Under the pieces are notes generated by a model that was not told where the DNA came from, made no database searches, and was given only the letters and a program-made list of their open reading frames with translations. This document shows positions 7,477 through 16,014 of a DNA stretch of 64,000 bases, one piece after another. The position numbers were made by a program, and so were the translations under genes. This stretch comes from Pirellulales bacterium (GTDB lineage Bacteria > Planctomycetota > Planctomycetia > Pirellulales > DATAWG01). The stretch lies in NCBI GenBank assembly GCA_035939775.1, contig DASZFO010000064.1, positions 1 to 64,000 on the forward strand. Direction: 5' to 3'. The stretch's first letter is position 1. Each line of letters begins with the position of its first letter.

Positions 7477-10074
7477 ATGCCTAAGTTCGCTGTAGTCTTT
7501 TGCCTAGCGGTCAGCTTTGGCGCGACGATGCTGGCAGCCAGTTCGATCTTGGCGGAAGACATGCACTATACGGCCGTCTTCACCGACGGCAACCGGATCA
7601 CGGGTGGGCATCTAACCGACTGGGCGAACAGCAATCAGCCGCGGCTCAACGGCAAGCCGCTGTTCGATCAATCCAATCAAATCCGCTGGCTCAAGAAGGA
7701 GACACCTGAGCAGGCGACGCAGCCGGCCGCGTTTGTCGAAATGTTCGGCGGCGATTGCCTGCCGGGGCGGGTGAGCGGCTGCGGCAGCAACTCGACGCTC
7801 GAAGAAGGGGAGTTGCCGGCGCATCTGATCGTCGAGCCGACGATTCCTTTGACGTTCCTCGATGGCATGCAGCCATCGTCGAGTGTGCGCGTGCTAACCC
7901 GATGGTTGCGCCGGATCGTCTGGGAGCGGCGATCGAGCGACCAATACGAGCCGGCCACGCTCTTCTTCAAGGATGGCCGGCAGCTTTCGTTTCGCGCCAT
8001 CCGGTTCAATGCCACGGGTGTCTCGGTGCTGACGGAGAGCGAGCGGCGCGAAGTGCGCTTCGCCGATCTGGCCGAATTGCACATGCCGCGGCTGGATTGG
8101 TGGGACGCCTATTTCGAACAAGTGGCGCTGCTCACGCCCGATTGCAAAGAACGCCTGACGAGATTGGAAACGCTCGACGGGCTGAAGGTCACTGCGTCGG
8201 CCGACCGCGTTCAGCCGATGTTTTGGGGCGATCCAAACAATCCCGAAAGCTGGCTCCCCTGCGTGCAACCGGCCTGGTCGCTCGATCCGCTTTGGGTTCG
8301 CTATCCGCGGGTGCTGACGCGGCGATTCTTCGGGCCGCATCAGGTGCCGCTGTCGCTCGTCGAACCGAGCGACATCAAATTGCGATCGGCCCTAGCAGCC
8401 GGCTGGCGGCCGCAGATCGATCGAAACGTGCAGGGAGGCCCACTGCAAAGTGGCGGGCAAGAAGCGGGTTGGGGTTTGGGGATGCACGCCTACACGGAGA
8501 TGCACTTCCCATTGCCGGCATGCGTCCAATCATTCCGGAGCCGCGTCGGCTTGGATCAGGTCGTCGGCAAGGGAGGCTGCGCGCGAGCGATCGTTTACGC
8601 CAACCAGGCAGAGGGCGAGCCGCTATTTCGCAGCAAACACTTGATCGGCTCCGACGAGACGGTCGACACGGGCACGTTGCCGGTGGGCGGGTCGGCCGGA
8701 GCGGAGTTGATCCTGGTCGCACATCCGGCCCACGCCGACCGTCCCGAGGGGGCCGATCCATTCGACATTCGCGACGTGGTCGATTGGCTCGAGCCGCAGG
8801 TGAATCTCGATCTCGGCTCGCTCCGCACGGAGGTTCACGACCGCTTGGATCGCTTGCTGCCGGGCTGGGACGGGTGGACTGTTGCCGGCGGCGGCAAGGA
8901 AAAGATGACCTGGCTCAGTCGCTGGGACGGCGCGAACCCTTACGATCGGCGATTTCACTTCGAGTTCCGTCCGCAAGACGCCTCGCTCACGCTCACCCGC
9001 AATCTGCAATTGGAATCCGATCAGAACTGGTTGCTGTTCTACGCCAGCCGCAATCCGGACGGCGGGCAAACCTCGCCCACCCAAATGATCGTCCGCATCG
9101 ACGGAAAGCAAGTCGGCGATTTCGACGTGCCGGCCCGCTGGGGACCGACCACGCCGCTGGCCGTGCCGGTCGATCGATTCCACAACCGTCCCATTGCGCT
9201 GGAGGTGCGATTTGTTTCGCGAGGAGACAAATCATTCGTGGATTGGCGGTCGATGGCGATCGTCGATAAGCTGCCGAGCCTGGCGGAAGTGTTCGAAGAT
9301 GCGCCCCAGCCGCCGATTCAATTGAAATCGAGCGACGGGCCGAATACGGGCGACGGACGCAGCAGCGTCGTCCCGCTCGACCGTTTCTCCGGCGACACCA
9401 GCATCAAGGTCGCCGGCGAAAAAACGCAGGTCACGCTGACGAACCTGAGTCTACCGATCCGCGAAAACCCGCGATTCGGCGAATACCGCTATATCTGCTT
9501 CGCCTGGCGAAAGAAGGGCGGGTCGCAGATTGCCGTGGATCTGGATTCTGTTCTCGGCGCCGATCTCGGCCCGCAGCGCGAAGACCGCACGCAGCTATTG
9601 AAGCAGATCAAGCGATTGAACAATTCGTTGGCACAGGGACGGAAGCAGCTCGACGCATTGCAAGCGCTGCAAAAGGAGCATACGCTCTCGCCGGCGCAAG
9701 CCGGAACGCTTCAGAACTTGGAGCAGCGCGAGCAATCGGGTCACGTCGATCTTCAGCAACTCGAGCTGGACTTGGCCGGCGGCGCGAATGCCGCGCGCGG
9801 CGGCACGACCATGCACTCGCGGTATTTCGCCGGCAATCCGCCGCAGACGCCGCCCGAGCTGCGCGCCATCCGCCTGGCAGATCGCGCGCCGGAGCAATGG
9901 ACGCTGGTCGTTCGCGATCTCTATCAGGACTTCGGCGGCGGCGAGCTGAATGGCATCACTCTCGCCAGTCCCGACGGCGACTACGCGCTTTTCGACCACA
10001 TCTATCTCGCGCGAACTCAGCAAGATTTCGAGCGTTGCCCGCGGCAAGCCCCACCAATTTCGGTCGGCAACTAA
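7477..10074 (+). CDS. Secreted NPCBM-domain protein
   Basis: An 865-residue exported protein. ATG at 7477 opens a good signal peptide (MPKFAVVFCLAVSFGATMLAA...). A middle region carries a beta-sandwich of the NPCBM type: WGLGMHAYTEMHFPLPACVQSFRSRVGLD-like sequence around residues 330-400, with the usual GSDETVDTG segment after it. NPCBM domains are carbohydrate-binding accessory modules. Toward the C-terminus there is a short predicted coiled coil (LLKQIKRLNNSLAQGRKQLD), then another beta-rich region ending near LFDHIYLARTQQDFE. No enzymatic motif was recognised. It is transcribed divergently from the SbcD-like gene with about 295 bp between the starts. Such proteins are common in planctomycetes, usually with unknown ligands. 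Confidence 0.75.
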   Translation: MPKFAVVFCLAVSFGATMLAASSILAEDMHYTAVFTDGNRITGGHLTDWANSNQPRLNGKPLFDQSNQIRWLKKETPEQATQPAAFVEMFGGDCLPGRVSGCGSNSTLEEGELPAHLIVEPTIPLTFLDGMQPSSSVRVLTRWLRRIVWERRSSDQYEPATLFFKDGRQLSFRAIRFNATGVSVLTESERREVRFADLAELHMPRLDWWDAYFEQVALLTPDCKERLTRLETLDGLKVTASADRVQPMFWGDPNNPESWLPCVQPAWSLDPLWVRYPRVLTRRFFGPHQVPLSLVEPSDIKLRSALAAGWRPQIDRNVQGGPLQSGGQEAGWGLGMHAYTEMHFPLPACVQSFRSRVGLDQVVGKGGCARAIVYANQAEGEPLFRSKHLIGSDETVDTGTLPVGGSAGAELILVAHPAHADRPEGADPFDIRDVVDWLEPQVNLDLGSLRTEVHDRLDRLLPGWDGWTVAGGGKEKMTWLSRWDGANPYDRRFHFEFRPQDASLTLTRNLQLESDQNWLLFYASRNPDGGQTSPTQMIVRIDGKQVGDFDVPARWGPTTPLAVPVDRFHNRPIALEVRFVSRGDKSFVDWRSMAIVDKLPSLAEVFEDAPQPPIQLKSSDGPNTGDGRSSVVPLDRFSGDTSIKVAGEKTQVTLTNLSLPIRENPRFGEYRYICFAWRKKGGSQIAVDLDSVLGADLGPQREDRTQLLKQIKRLNNSLAQGRKQLDALQALQKEHTLSPAQAGTLQNLEQREQSGHVDLQQLELDLAGGANAARGGTTMHSRYFAGNPPQTPPELRAIRLADRAPEQWTLVVRDLYQDFGGGELNGITLASPDGDYALFDHIYLARTQQDFERCPRQAPPISVGN

Positions 10075-10089
10075 CGGCAAGCGTCGTGC

Positions 10090-10911
10090 CTAGGCCGTGA
10101 GCGGCGGCTCGGATTCGGCGAATTCCTGATAAGCCCGCGAGATCGCCGCGAGATCGGTTTCGGCGGCGGCAAAGATCCCCCGAATCCGCGAGCGGAGGAT
10201 GACGCCTTTTTCCAGGCGCTCGGCGAAGAGGCGGTGAGCCAGGCGCAACGTGCCGCTCTGGCCAACGCGTTCGAGCGTCGAGTGACGGAAGTCGGCCGGG
10301 TGGACCATCTCGATGTAAACCATGCGAGCATTCGCCGGACGAAATACGAAGCATCCCGTTGCGAGGTTGGCGTTGACCAACTCGGAAGCGCTGGGGATCG
10401 GCAGATCAACAAAGCGACAATTATTGCTTTCGGTAAGTTGGCTAATCTTGTTCGTCGCGAGGTTTGTCTCGACCGCCAGAGCCGGATCGCTATCGAGCAA
10501 GCTGGTTTGAATCGACAGGATCAATTCCAGGGCGGCGATCGACTGATTCGTGTTGTCGGCCGAGTCGAACGGCAGCGCGGGCAAGAGCCGCCAATAGATC
10601 TGCGCGCGGAATGGATTGCCCGCCGCCTCGCCATAGACGGCGACAAGATCATTGCCGCGCGAAAAGAAGTCGAGCGACCGCTCGTGGGCAGATTGACCCG
10701 ACGCACCGGACGTGGACACCTCTCCGACCGAGTAAGCCGAAGAGAACGGAGGCAGCTTGACGCGAAATAACGCGCCATCGCTTATTGCCGCGCCGCGCAC
10801 CTCGAGACGGCTGACACCGGCCGACGGATTCAGCAGATCGATCTCGGCTCGAAACGTCGCGGACTCAAGCCGCGCCGTGTGGCCGTCGATTCGCCAGGGA
10901 GAGGATTGCAT
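10090..10911 (-). CDS. Hypothetical protein, beta-rich
   Basis: A 273-residue protein of unknown function without signal peptide or membrane helices. The sequence is rich in short alternating hydrophobic segments (TARLESATFRAEIDLL, RFVDLPIPSA, RMVYIEMVHPADFRHSTLERV), compatible with a beta-sandwich such as a mutarotase-like fold, but I recognise no catalytic motif. It converges on the NPCBM gene with 15 bp between the stops. A strong minus-strand terminator lies 40 bp upstream of its start, so its own promoter must sit between the two or it must be expressed by read-through. Confidence 0.6.
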   Translation of the reverse strand: MQSSPWRIDGHTARLESATFRAEIDLLNPSAGVSRLEVRGAAISDGALFRVKLPPFSSAYSVGEVSTSGASGQSAHERSLDFFSRGNDLVAVYGEAAGNPFRAQIYWRLLPALPFDSADNTNQSIAALELILSIQTSLLDSDPALAVETNLATNKISQLTESNNCRFVDLPIPSASELVNANLATGCFVFRPANARMVYIEMVHPADFRHSTLERVGQSGTLRLAHRLFAERLEKGVILRSRIRGIFAAAETDLAAISRAYQEFAESEPPLTA

Positions 10912-10945
10912 CGCGCGTTTGCCGGCTCCGCGAGAAGGTCACTCA

Positions 10946-11100
10946 ACGAAAAAACCCCGCCGTCCACTTGCGTGAAACGGCGGGGCCGGAACAGAGAAGA
11001 GGCCAAGCTTGGCGACGAATAATGTTATAAGGCGTTCGCACTCGATCGGCCCAAATTCGCCGATCTCTTCACTCGCTTGAAACCCTTCAACTCGCAACAC
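10946..11100 (-). ncRNA. Candidate small RNA or attenuated leader upstream of the hypothetical gene
   Basis: No gene lies upstream on this strand, yet a strong intrinsic terminator ends here. A possible promoter is TGGACA, 16 nt, TATCAT (11133-11128 and 11111-11106), placing a start near 11100. Between them the RNA would contain a stem GATCGGC/GCCGATC and a TTGAA/TTCAA hairpin. An open frame from GTG at 11100 to TGA at 10939 (53 codons) also spans the terminator, so a leader peptide is a second option. In the remainder of the 466-bp gap up to 11377 I see nothing else except a TTGACA (11156-11151) without a matching -10. Confidence 0.4.
10951..10985 (-). terminator. Intrinsic terminator on the minus strand
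   Basis: Read on the minus strand, CCCCGCCGT and ACGGCGGGG form a perfect 9-bp stem with a 13-nt loop, followed directly by six T residues. This is a textbook Rho-independent terminator. No coding sequence precedes it on that strand, which is the basis for the small RNA or attenuator proposal at this locus. Confidence 0.8.
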
Positions 11101-11377
11101 CCCTGATGATACCAGCTTCGATGCCAGTGTCCAGCATCTTGCGAAAAAATTGTCAAAATTATTTTGCTCGGCCGGGTTTGATCGCCGCGAGCGAGATTCG
11201 AGACGGATCGTGAATGGCCACCGGGCTAGTGGATATTGTCGCAGCCCAGGTCATGGCGGCCGGCATAGTACGGTGCAAATCGATTCCGTCAACAGAGACT
11301 TGCCCTTGTTCGCCTCGCATTGCGTCCGGCCAGCATTATAATCGAAGCGAAACTCAACTCGGCCCGGAAGCAACCTA

Positions 11378-12187
11378 ATGCCCGATTTCCTAGCGATTTG
11401 CGAACAGGCGGCCCGAGCCGGAGGGGCCGTGCTGCTGGAATGGGCAGATCGGTTCAGCGTCCGCGAAAAGGCGCCGTCCGACCTGGTGACGGAGGCCGAC
11501 ATCGCTTCCCAGGAGGTCGTGCGCAGCATCCTCCTGACGGCGTTTCCCGACCACGATTTCTTGAGCGAGGAGGATCCAGTTCTACCGGCAATCGCCGGCC
11601 AAGCGCGCGATTCCGCCCGCCCAGCCGGCCAGTTGAACGGCCGTTACCGTTGGATTGTCGATCCGCTCGACGGAACGACCAATTACGTTCATCATGTGCC
11701 GGAGTTCGCGGTTTCCATCGCCTTGGAACAAGCTGGCGAAGTGCTGGTCGGCTGCGTATTCAATCCGGTGGCCGGGGAATGCTTCACCGCCGTCCAGGGC
11801 GGCGGGGCGTTTTTGAACGGTCGGCGATTGGCCGTGAGCCAAGCGACCGAATTGTCTCACGCGTTGGTCGCGGCCAGTTTTCCGCCCAAGGTCGAACCCG
11901 GCTCGCGCGTGCTGAAGGACTTCGCCGAGGTGATCGTCGCCTGCCAGTCGGTCCGCCGGACGGGATCGGCGGCCTTGAACCTCTGCTACGTCGCCGCCGG
12001 CCGATTCGACGCCTATTGGGCCCGCGAGACGAAGATTTGGGACGTCGCCGCCGGATCGCTCCTGATCCGAGAAGCCGGCGGCCTAATCACGGGCTTAGAT
12101 GGCGCCCCTTTCCACCTCGATCGCCCGCAATTCATTAGCGCCGCGACCGAGCACCTTCACCGGCAATTGCGGGCGATCGTCGGCTGA
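11378..12187 (+). CDS. Inositol monophosphatase family protein
   Basis: A 269-residue Mg-dependent, Li-sensitive-type sugar phosphatase (inositol-1-monophosphatase / fructose-1,6-bisphosphatase / CysQ superfamily). The metal-binding motifs are all present: DLVTEAD near residue 30, the EED acid pair (LSEEDP) near 67, WIVDPLDGTTNYVH around 93-106, and the C-terminal WDVAAGSLLIREAGG around residue 219. The GTTN version of the second motif is typical of SuhB-like inositol monophosphatases. The start at ATG 11378 gives the usual family length. No operon partner is visible, and the physiological substrate cannot be assigned from sequence. Confidence 0.9.
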   Translation: MPDFLAICEQAARAGGAVLLEWADRFSVREKAPSDLVTEADIASQEVVRSILLTAFPDHDFLSEEDPVLPAIAGQARDSARPAGQLNGRYRWIVDPLDGTTNYVHHVPEFAVSIALEQAGEVLVGCVFNPVAGECFTAVQGGGAFLNGRRLAVSQATELSHALVAASFPPKVEPGSRVLKDFAEVIVACQSVRRTGSAALNLCYVAAGRFDAYWARETKIWDVAAGSLLIREAGGLITGLDGAPFHLDRPQFISAATEHLHRQLRAIVG

Positions 12188-12519
12188 AGCGATTCCGTCG
12201 GACAGAAACACGGGTCGCGGACCGACAGCAATCGCAGCATTAAAGGCAATACCAAAAGCGGGTGAGCGCCGCCAGACTTCTGCGTTTCTTACGCTCGCGA
12301 AGCCATGCTGTGCGGGCCGTGGCGGTCACGCGGGTCAGACCGGGACAATTGGACATACCGCTTGTCTCTAATGCTCTACACCCCCGCTCGTCGCCCGCCG
12401 CGGTGTGCTAGCTTTTCAATACGGGTGCCGACACTCGATCTCAGCGCCAGAGATCGCAATAACCACCGCAACGCGCGCTCGCCCACTCGCGCTTCCCTCT
12501 CCAAATTGAGGACTCTGCA
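12188..12519. other. 332-bp intergenic region, nothing recognised
   Basis: This stretch separates the phosphatase gene from the small membrane protein gene. I see no convincing reading frame, hairpin-plus-T-run or -35/-10 pair. The last bases contain GAGGA seven nucleotides before the ATG at 12520, a normal ribosome binding site. Confidence 0.5.
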
Positions 12520-12777
12520 ATGAAGAAGGTATTATTTGCATTTCTATGGTTTGTCGTGCTTTACTTCGTCGCTTGCTTCCTGATAGGGGCCGTCGCCGGC
12601 GGCATCGCCGGCTCACACCATCCGGAAAGCGTCGCGGCGGCCCAACAGGCTGGAATGATTGCCGGCGCTCGAGCCGTGAGCGAATATCGTCTCCTGATTG
12701 TCGCCGGAGCCATGTTGCTATCCGCAATGGGAAGTGTTGCCGGTGTGCTGCCCGGGACGCGCGAACGCACGGCTTAA
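12520..12777 (+). CDS. Small membrane protein with two helices
   Basis: An 85-residue protein with two predicted transmembrane helices, FAFLWFVVLYFVACFLIGAV at about residues 6-25 and LLIVAGAMLLSAMGSVAGV at 58-76. The helices are joined by a loop with HHPESVAAAQQAGM. The glycine-rich end of the first helix (GAVAGGIAG) could support helix packing. A GAGGA site 7 nt before the ATG supports the start. I do not recognise the family; function is unknown. Confidence 0.7.
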   Translation: MKKVLFAFLWFVVLYFVACFLIGAVAGGIAGSHHPESVAAAQQAGMIAGARAVSEYRLLIVAGAMLLSAMGSVAGVLPGTRERTA

Positions 12778-12828
12778 TCCTGGCCAAGCCATCGATAATA
12801 AATCGTCCTGGTCGATTCATGTGCTGCC

Positions 12829-13257
12829 ATGGGAAGTTTGCTAATAGATGGACTCCGGCTTGAGGCGCCGCAGGCATGGATGTTCCGTTCGATGGGCAAT
12901 ATGATTCTCGCACGGCGAGATTCAGGCATCGGTTGCCTTCAGATATCGCAAGTCTACCGTCACGATCTGCGCGGCGCAGCGACACCTGAGGCTTGCTTGT
13001 CGCTGGCACAAAAGTTTGTCTCTCGTGCCGGGATGAGTGCGCCATTCGACGCCACACAGATTGCCGATGGCGGATCGATGTTCGGCGGATTCAGCTATCT
13101 AATTGGCAAAGATTTTGGCAGAGTCTGGTATCGGCTAGCGCATGAGGAACTTGTATTGGGCGCGTATGGCTGCTCACGAGAGAAGCAGCAGGCGTCAGAG
13201 ATAACCGAGTGCGAGTCTATCATGATGTCAGCGCACTACGCGGAGTCAGACGCCTGA
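12829..13257 (+). CDS. Hypothetical protein
   Basis: A 142-residue protein without signal peptide. It begins MGSLLIDGLRLEAPQAWMF and contains segments such as GGFSYLIGKDFGRVWYRLAHEELVLGAYGC, suggesting a small alpha/beta domain. It follows the small membrane protein gene by 51 bp in the same direction and may be co-transcribed. Codon usage looks a little less GC-rich than that of its neighbours. No family was recognised and there is no obvious ribosome binding site, so the start is uncertain. Confidence 0.5.
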   Translation: MGSLLIDGLRLEAPQAWMFRSMGNMILARRDSGIGCLQISQVYRHDLRGAATPEACLSLAQKFVSRAGMSAPFDATQIADGGSMFGGFSYLIGKDFGRVWYRLAHEELVLGAYGCSREKQQASEITECESIMMSAHYAESDA

Positions 13258-13398
13258 CCATGCGCCGTAGGCGGGGAAAAGAGGGATAAGGGAAAAGAAA
13301 GCGGAAAGAGGGGCCAAAACTTTTGAGCCCTTTTTCTTTCGATCGCTTGTATGCCGCAGCCGCTTGATTGCGCTGCTGGCCCGGCATATAAGCTATTC

Positions 13399-15726
13399 AT
13401 GCCTAAATCGCCGTTCTGGCTGGTGTTTGCCGTGCTGCTGTGGCGTTCGTTGCTTGCCGCGGGGGCGGAGCCGGAAGTGCCCCGCGATCCGTTGCAGAAT
13501 CTCGAGCGCACTTGTTTTCAGACAAGTCATGCCTATAGCGACGCCGCGGATTTACGATCCGACGTCGCGATTGTATACGGCATCGATCGCAGATTGCCCG
13601 AGCGAATCCAATCGTGGCGCGAGCACGGTTATCGCGTCCACGTGATGACGGGCGCGGCTTGGGGCAACTATCGCGAGTATCTCGACGGCCGGTTCGACGG
13701 CGCGAGCCACGACGACGAAGCTCAGACCGACCGCGACGGGAACAAAATCCTTCACAACCGCGACATTCCTTACATGTGTCCCACGGAGGGTTACGGCAAG
13801 TTTCTTTGTGCCGGAGTGCAGCGAGCGCTGGATGCGGGCGCTGAGGCGATTCACCTCGAAGAGCCGGAGTTTTGGGTCCGCGCAGGCTACTCCAAAGCAT
13901 TCCAGAAAGAATGGCGCAGTTACTACGGCGAAGATTGGCAGTCACCCGAGACGTCGGTCGATGCCCAATGGCGATCGGCGAAGCTCAAATACTATCTCTA
14001 CCGACGAACGCTTCAGCAGATCTTCAACTACGTGCAGGATTACAATCGCCGCACCGGCCGCCATGTGCGCTGCTACGTCCCCACGCACAGCCTGCTCAAC
14101 TACGCTCAATGGCACATCGTGAGCCCGGAATCGAGCCTCGCGCGGCTGGCCGGCTGCGATGGTTATATTGCCCAGGTCTGGACCGGCACCGCGCGCACTC
14201 CCAACGTGTTTCGCGGGCAGCTTCGCGAACGGACGTTCGAGACGGCGTTTCTCGAATACGGGGCGGCTCAAAACCTGGTCCGCGCCACCGGGCGGACCGT
14301 TTGGTATCTGAACGACCCAGTTGAAGACAATCCCCGGCACAGTTGGGACGACTACCGGCGGAATTGGGAATCGACGCTCACCGCCTCGCTCTTGCAGCCG
14401 GAGGTTTGGCGCTATGAGGTGAGCCCCTGGCCCGAGCGGGTCTTCGCCGGGCATTACCCAGCCGCCGGCAATCCGGAGGTTCGCGAACCGATTCCGCCGG
14501 CCTACGCCACCGAGGTGCAAACGGTCATCAACTCGCTCAACGACATGAATCAGCCGGCGGTGGCGTGGGACTGCGGTACGGCGGGGATCGGACTGCTCGT
14601 GAGCGATTCGCTGATGTTCGAGCGCGGCGAGCCGGGTTCGAGCGACCTGCACCTGAGCAACGTCTACGGCCTGGCGTTGCCCTTGTTGAAGCGCGGAATG
14701 CCGATCGCGCCCGTCCAGCTTGAAAACGTCACGGTCCCGAACTATCTCGACGGATTCCGCGTGCTGCTCCTCTCCTATCACGGCATGAAGCCGCTCGACC
14801 CCCGGGTTCATGCGCCGTTGGTCGATTGGGTGAAGCATGGCGGAGTGCTGATCGTGTGCGACGACGATGGCGATCCTTACAATCGCGTTCACGAATGGTG
14901 GAACAGCGACGAGAACCGCCGGGGACCGTCCACGACTTCTCCCTCTCCCTTGACGGGAGAGGGCCGGCCTGCCGTGAGCTTGTCGAACGGGGGTGAGGGT
15001 GTGGCGGAAAAAAAGGGGACTGTCCCCCTCTCTGTGGGCGGTTCTCGGAAAGGCTACAACTACGCGACGCCTCGCGAGCACCTGTTCGAGCAATTTGGAC
15101 TGAACGCAACTGAAGCGGCTTCGCTGCAAGAAGGCAAACTGGCCACGGTCGGAAACGGTCGCGTGATTTGGCTGCGCGAGGATCCGGCCGGGCTTGCTGC
15201 GAGCGCGAAAGGGGAAGCCCGACTGATCGAAACCGTCAAGAAGGCCGCCGCGAGTGCCAGCATCGCCTGGCGCGAGACGAATTTTCTGCTGCTTCGTCGT
15301 GGACCTTATGTCATCGCGGCCGGCTTGGATGAATCGATCGGCGGCGAAACGAAGCTGCTGCTGGGACGCTGGATCAACCTGTTCGATCCGGAGCTGCGAG
15401 TCCAGGAGACGATCGAACTCGCTCCCGGTTCGCGATACTTCTTGCGCGATCTCATGGCTACCAAGGTCGCCGCGCCGCAGCTCCTGGCGTCGGCCTGCAA
15501 GGCGGTGCCGCGCGAAGGCGATGGCGCATCGTTCACATTGACGGTCGAGGGAGTCGGCGACACCCCGGCCATCGTCCTACTCCATTCGCCGAAAGAGCCA
15601 CGCTCGATCACTCTCGCCGGCCAGCCGCTGGATTCCAAGTCGTTCAAATACTCCTCCGGCGATCACTTGCTCTGGATTCGTTTCGCCAATCAAGCCAAGC
15701 CCCGCGAACTCGTCGTACTTTATTGA
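13399..15726 (+). CDS. Secreted glycoside-hydrolase-like protein carrying a palindromic insert
   Basis: A 775-residue exported protein. ATG at 13399 opens a signal peptide (FWLVFAVLLWRSLLAAGAEP). The N-terminal 350 residues resemble a TIM-barrel glycosidase: YRVHVMTGAAWGNYREYLDG, then AIHLEEPEFW with acidic residues at a barrel-strand end, and YIAQVWTGTAR. A second domain around 390-500 (LLVSDSLMFERG, LLLSYHGMKPLDP, HGGVLIVCDDDGDPYNR) looks like the flavodoxin-like trimerisation module of beta-galactosidases. Residues about 505-549 are encoded by a dispersed palindromic element read in frame (RRGPS ... KKGTVPLSVGGS), after which the protein resumes. Substrate is unknown; the glycosidase call is by resemblance only. 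Confidence 0.65.
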   Translation: MPKSPFWLVFAVLLWRSLLAAGAEPEVPRDPLQNLERTCFQTSHAYSDAADLRSDVAIVYGIDRRLPERIQSWREHGYRVHVMTGAAWGNYREYLDGRFDGASHDDEAQTDRDGNKILHNRDIPYMCPTEGYGKFLCAGVQRALDAGAEAIHLEEPEFWVRAGYSKAFQKEWRSYYGEDWQSPETSVDAQWRSAKLKYYLYRRTLQQIFNYVQDYNRRTGRHVRCYVPTHSLLNYAQWHIVSPESSLARLAGCDGYIAQVWTGTARTPNVFRGQLRERTFETAFLEYGAAQNLVRATGRTVWYLNDPVEDNPRHSWDDYRRNWESTLTASLLQPEVWRYEVSPWPERVFAGHYPAAGNPEVREPIPPAYATEVQTVINSLNDMNQPAVAWDCGTAGIGLLVSDSLMFERGEPGSSDLHLSNVYGLALPLLKRGMPIAPVQLENVTVPNYLDGFRVLLLSYHGMKPLDPRVHAPLVDWVKHGGVLIVCDDDGDPYNRVHEWWNSDENRRGPSTTSPSPLTGEGRPAVSLSNGGEGVAEKKGTVPLSVGGSRKGYNYATPREHLFEQFGLNATEAASLQEGKLATVGNGRVIWLREDPAGLAASAKGEARLIETVKKAAASASIAWRETNFLLLRRGPYVIAAGLDESIGGETKLLLGRWINLFDPELRVQETIELAPGSRYFLRDLMATKVAAPQLLASACKAVPREGDGASFTLTVEGVGDTPAIVLLHSPKEPRSITLAGQPLDSKSFKYSSGDHLLWIRFANQAKPRELVVLY
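14911..15046. repeat. GGGGACTGTCCCC element A, in frame inside the GH-like gene
   Basis: The element is bounded by 10-bp inverted repeats GAGAACCGCC (14911-14920) and GGCGGTTCTC (15037-15046). It has a degenerate left core (GGGGACCGTCC) and an intact right core GGGGACTGTCCCC at 15015-15027. Nested inside is a different common repeat (CCCTCTCCC with GGGAGAGGG, then GTGAGGGTG). The reading frame of the host gene stays open across all of it. Confidence 0.85.
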
Positions 15727-15727
15727 C

Positions 15728-15811
15728 GAAAAGAAAGCCCCGCGTGCAGGAGGCTGCAGCGCGGGGCGTTACAGGGCTTGAAAAACCCGCCGGTCCGGAG
15801 CGGGCTTCCAT
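15728..15811 (-). ncRNA. Candidate double-hairpin small RNA on the minus strand
   Basis: A consensus-like promoter (15846-15818) is followed within about 85 nt by two stem-loops that each end in a T-rich tract on the minus strand. The first is CCCGC ... GCGGG (15803-15785) followed by TTTTT; the second is a longer stem GCCCCGCG/CGCGGGGC with CTGCAG/CTGCA-type inner pairing (15767-15737) followed by TTTCTTTT. No protein gene lies between promoter and terminators. The RNA would end at the 3' end of the plus-strand GH-like gene. Alternatively the hairpins only stop antisense transcription. The plus strand between 15727 and 16014 holds no gene. Confidence 0.5.
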
Positions 15812-15817
15812 CTCGAA

Positions 15818-15846
15818 ATCTAACTCGGTCCCATCGTTCGTGTCAA
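15818..15846 (-). promoter_or_regulatory. Minus-strand promoter for the candidate small RNA
   Basis: On the minus strand TTGACA (15846-15841) is followed after exactly 17 nt by TTAGAT (15823-15818), a close match to a sigma-70-type promoter. Expected start of transcription is near 15811. Confidence 0.55.
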
Positions 15847-16014
15847 TAAAACTTGCGCGGCCGGCGAATCGCGGACGCAATCAGAAATGCAGTCCCTTCC
15901 TACGCGAAGAATCTTGTCCGGCGCGAACGAGATTTGGCAATCTCCTGTCGGCAGGGCTGCACATCGCAACCCGCCCGCACATTGCAACGCTGTACGCTAC
16001 AGCAGGAGTGAATT

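Noticed and set aside
11151-11156. TTGACA as -35 of a minus-strand promoter
   Set aside because: No acceptable -10 lies 15-19 nt downstream; the TGGACA/TATCAT pair fits better.
14911-15046. GGGGACTGTCCCC as a regulatory operator such as a LexA-type box
   Set aside because: The sites lie deep inside genes as well as between them, in pairs within larger inverted repeats, which fits a mobile repeat and not an operator.
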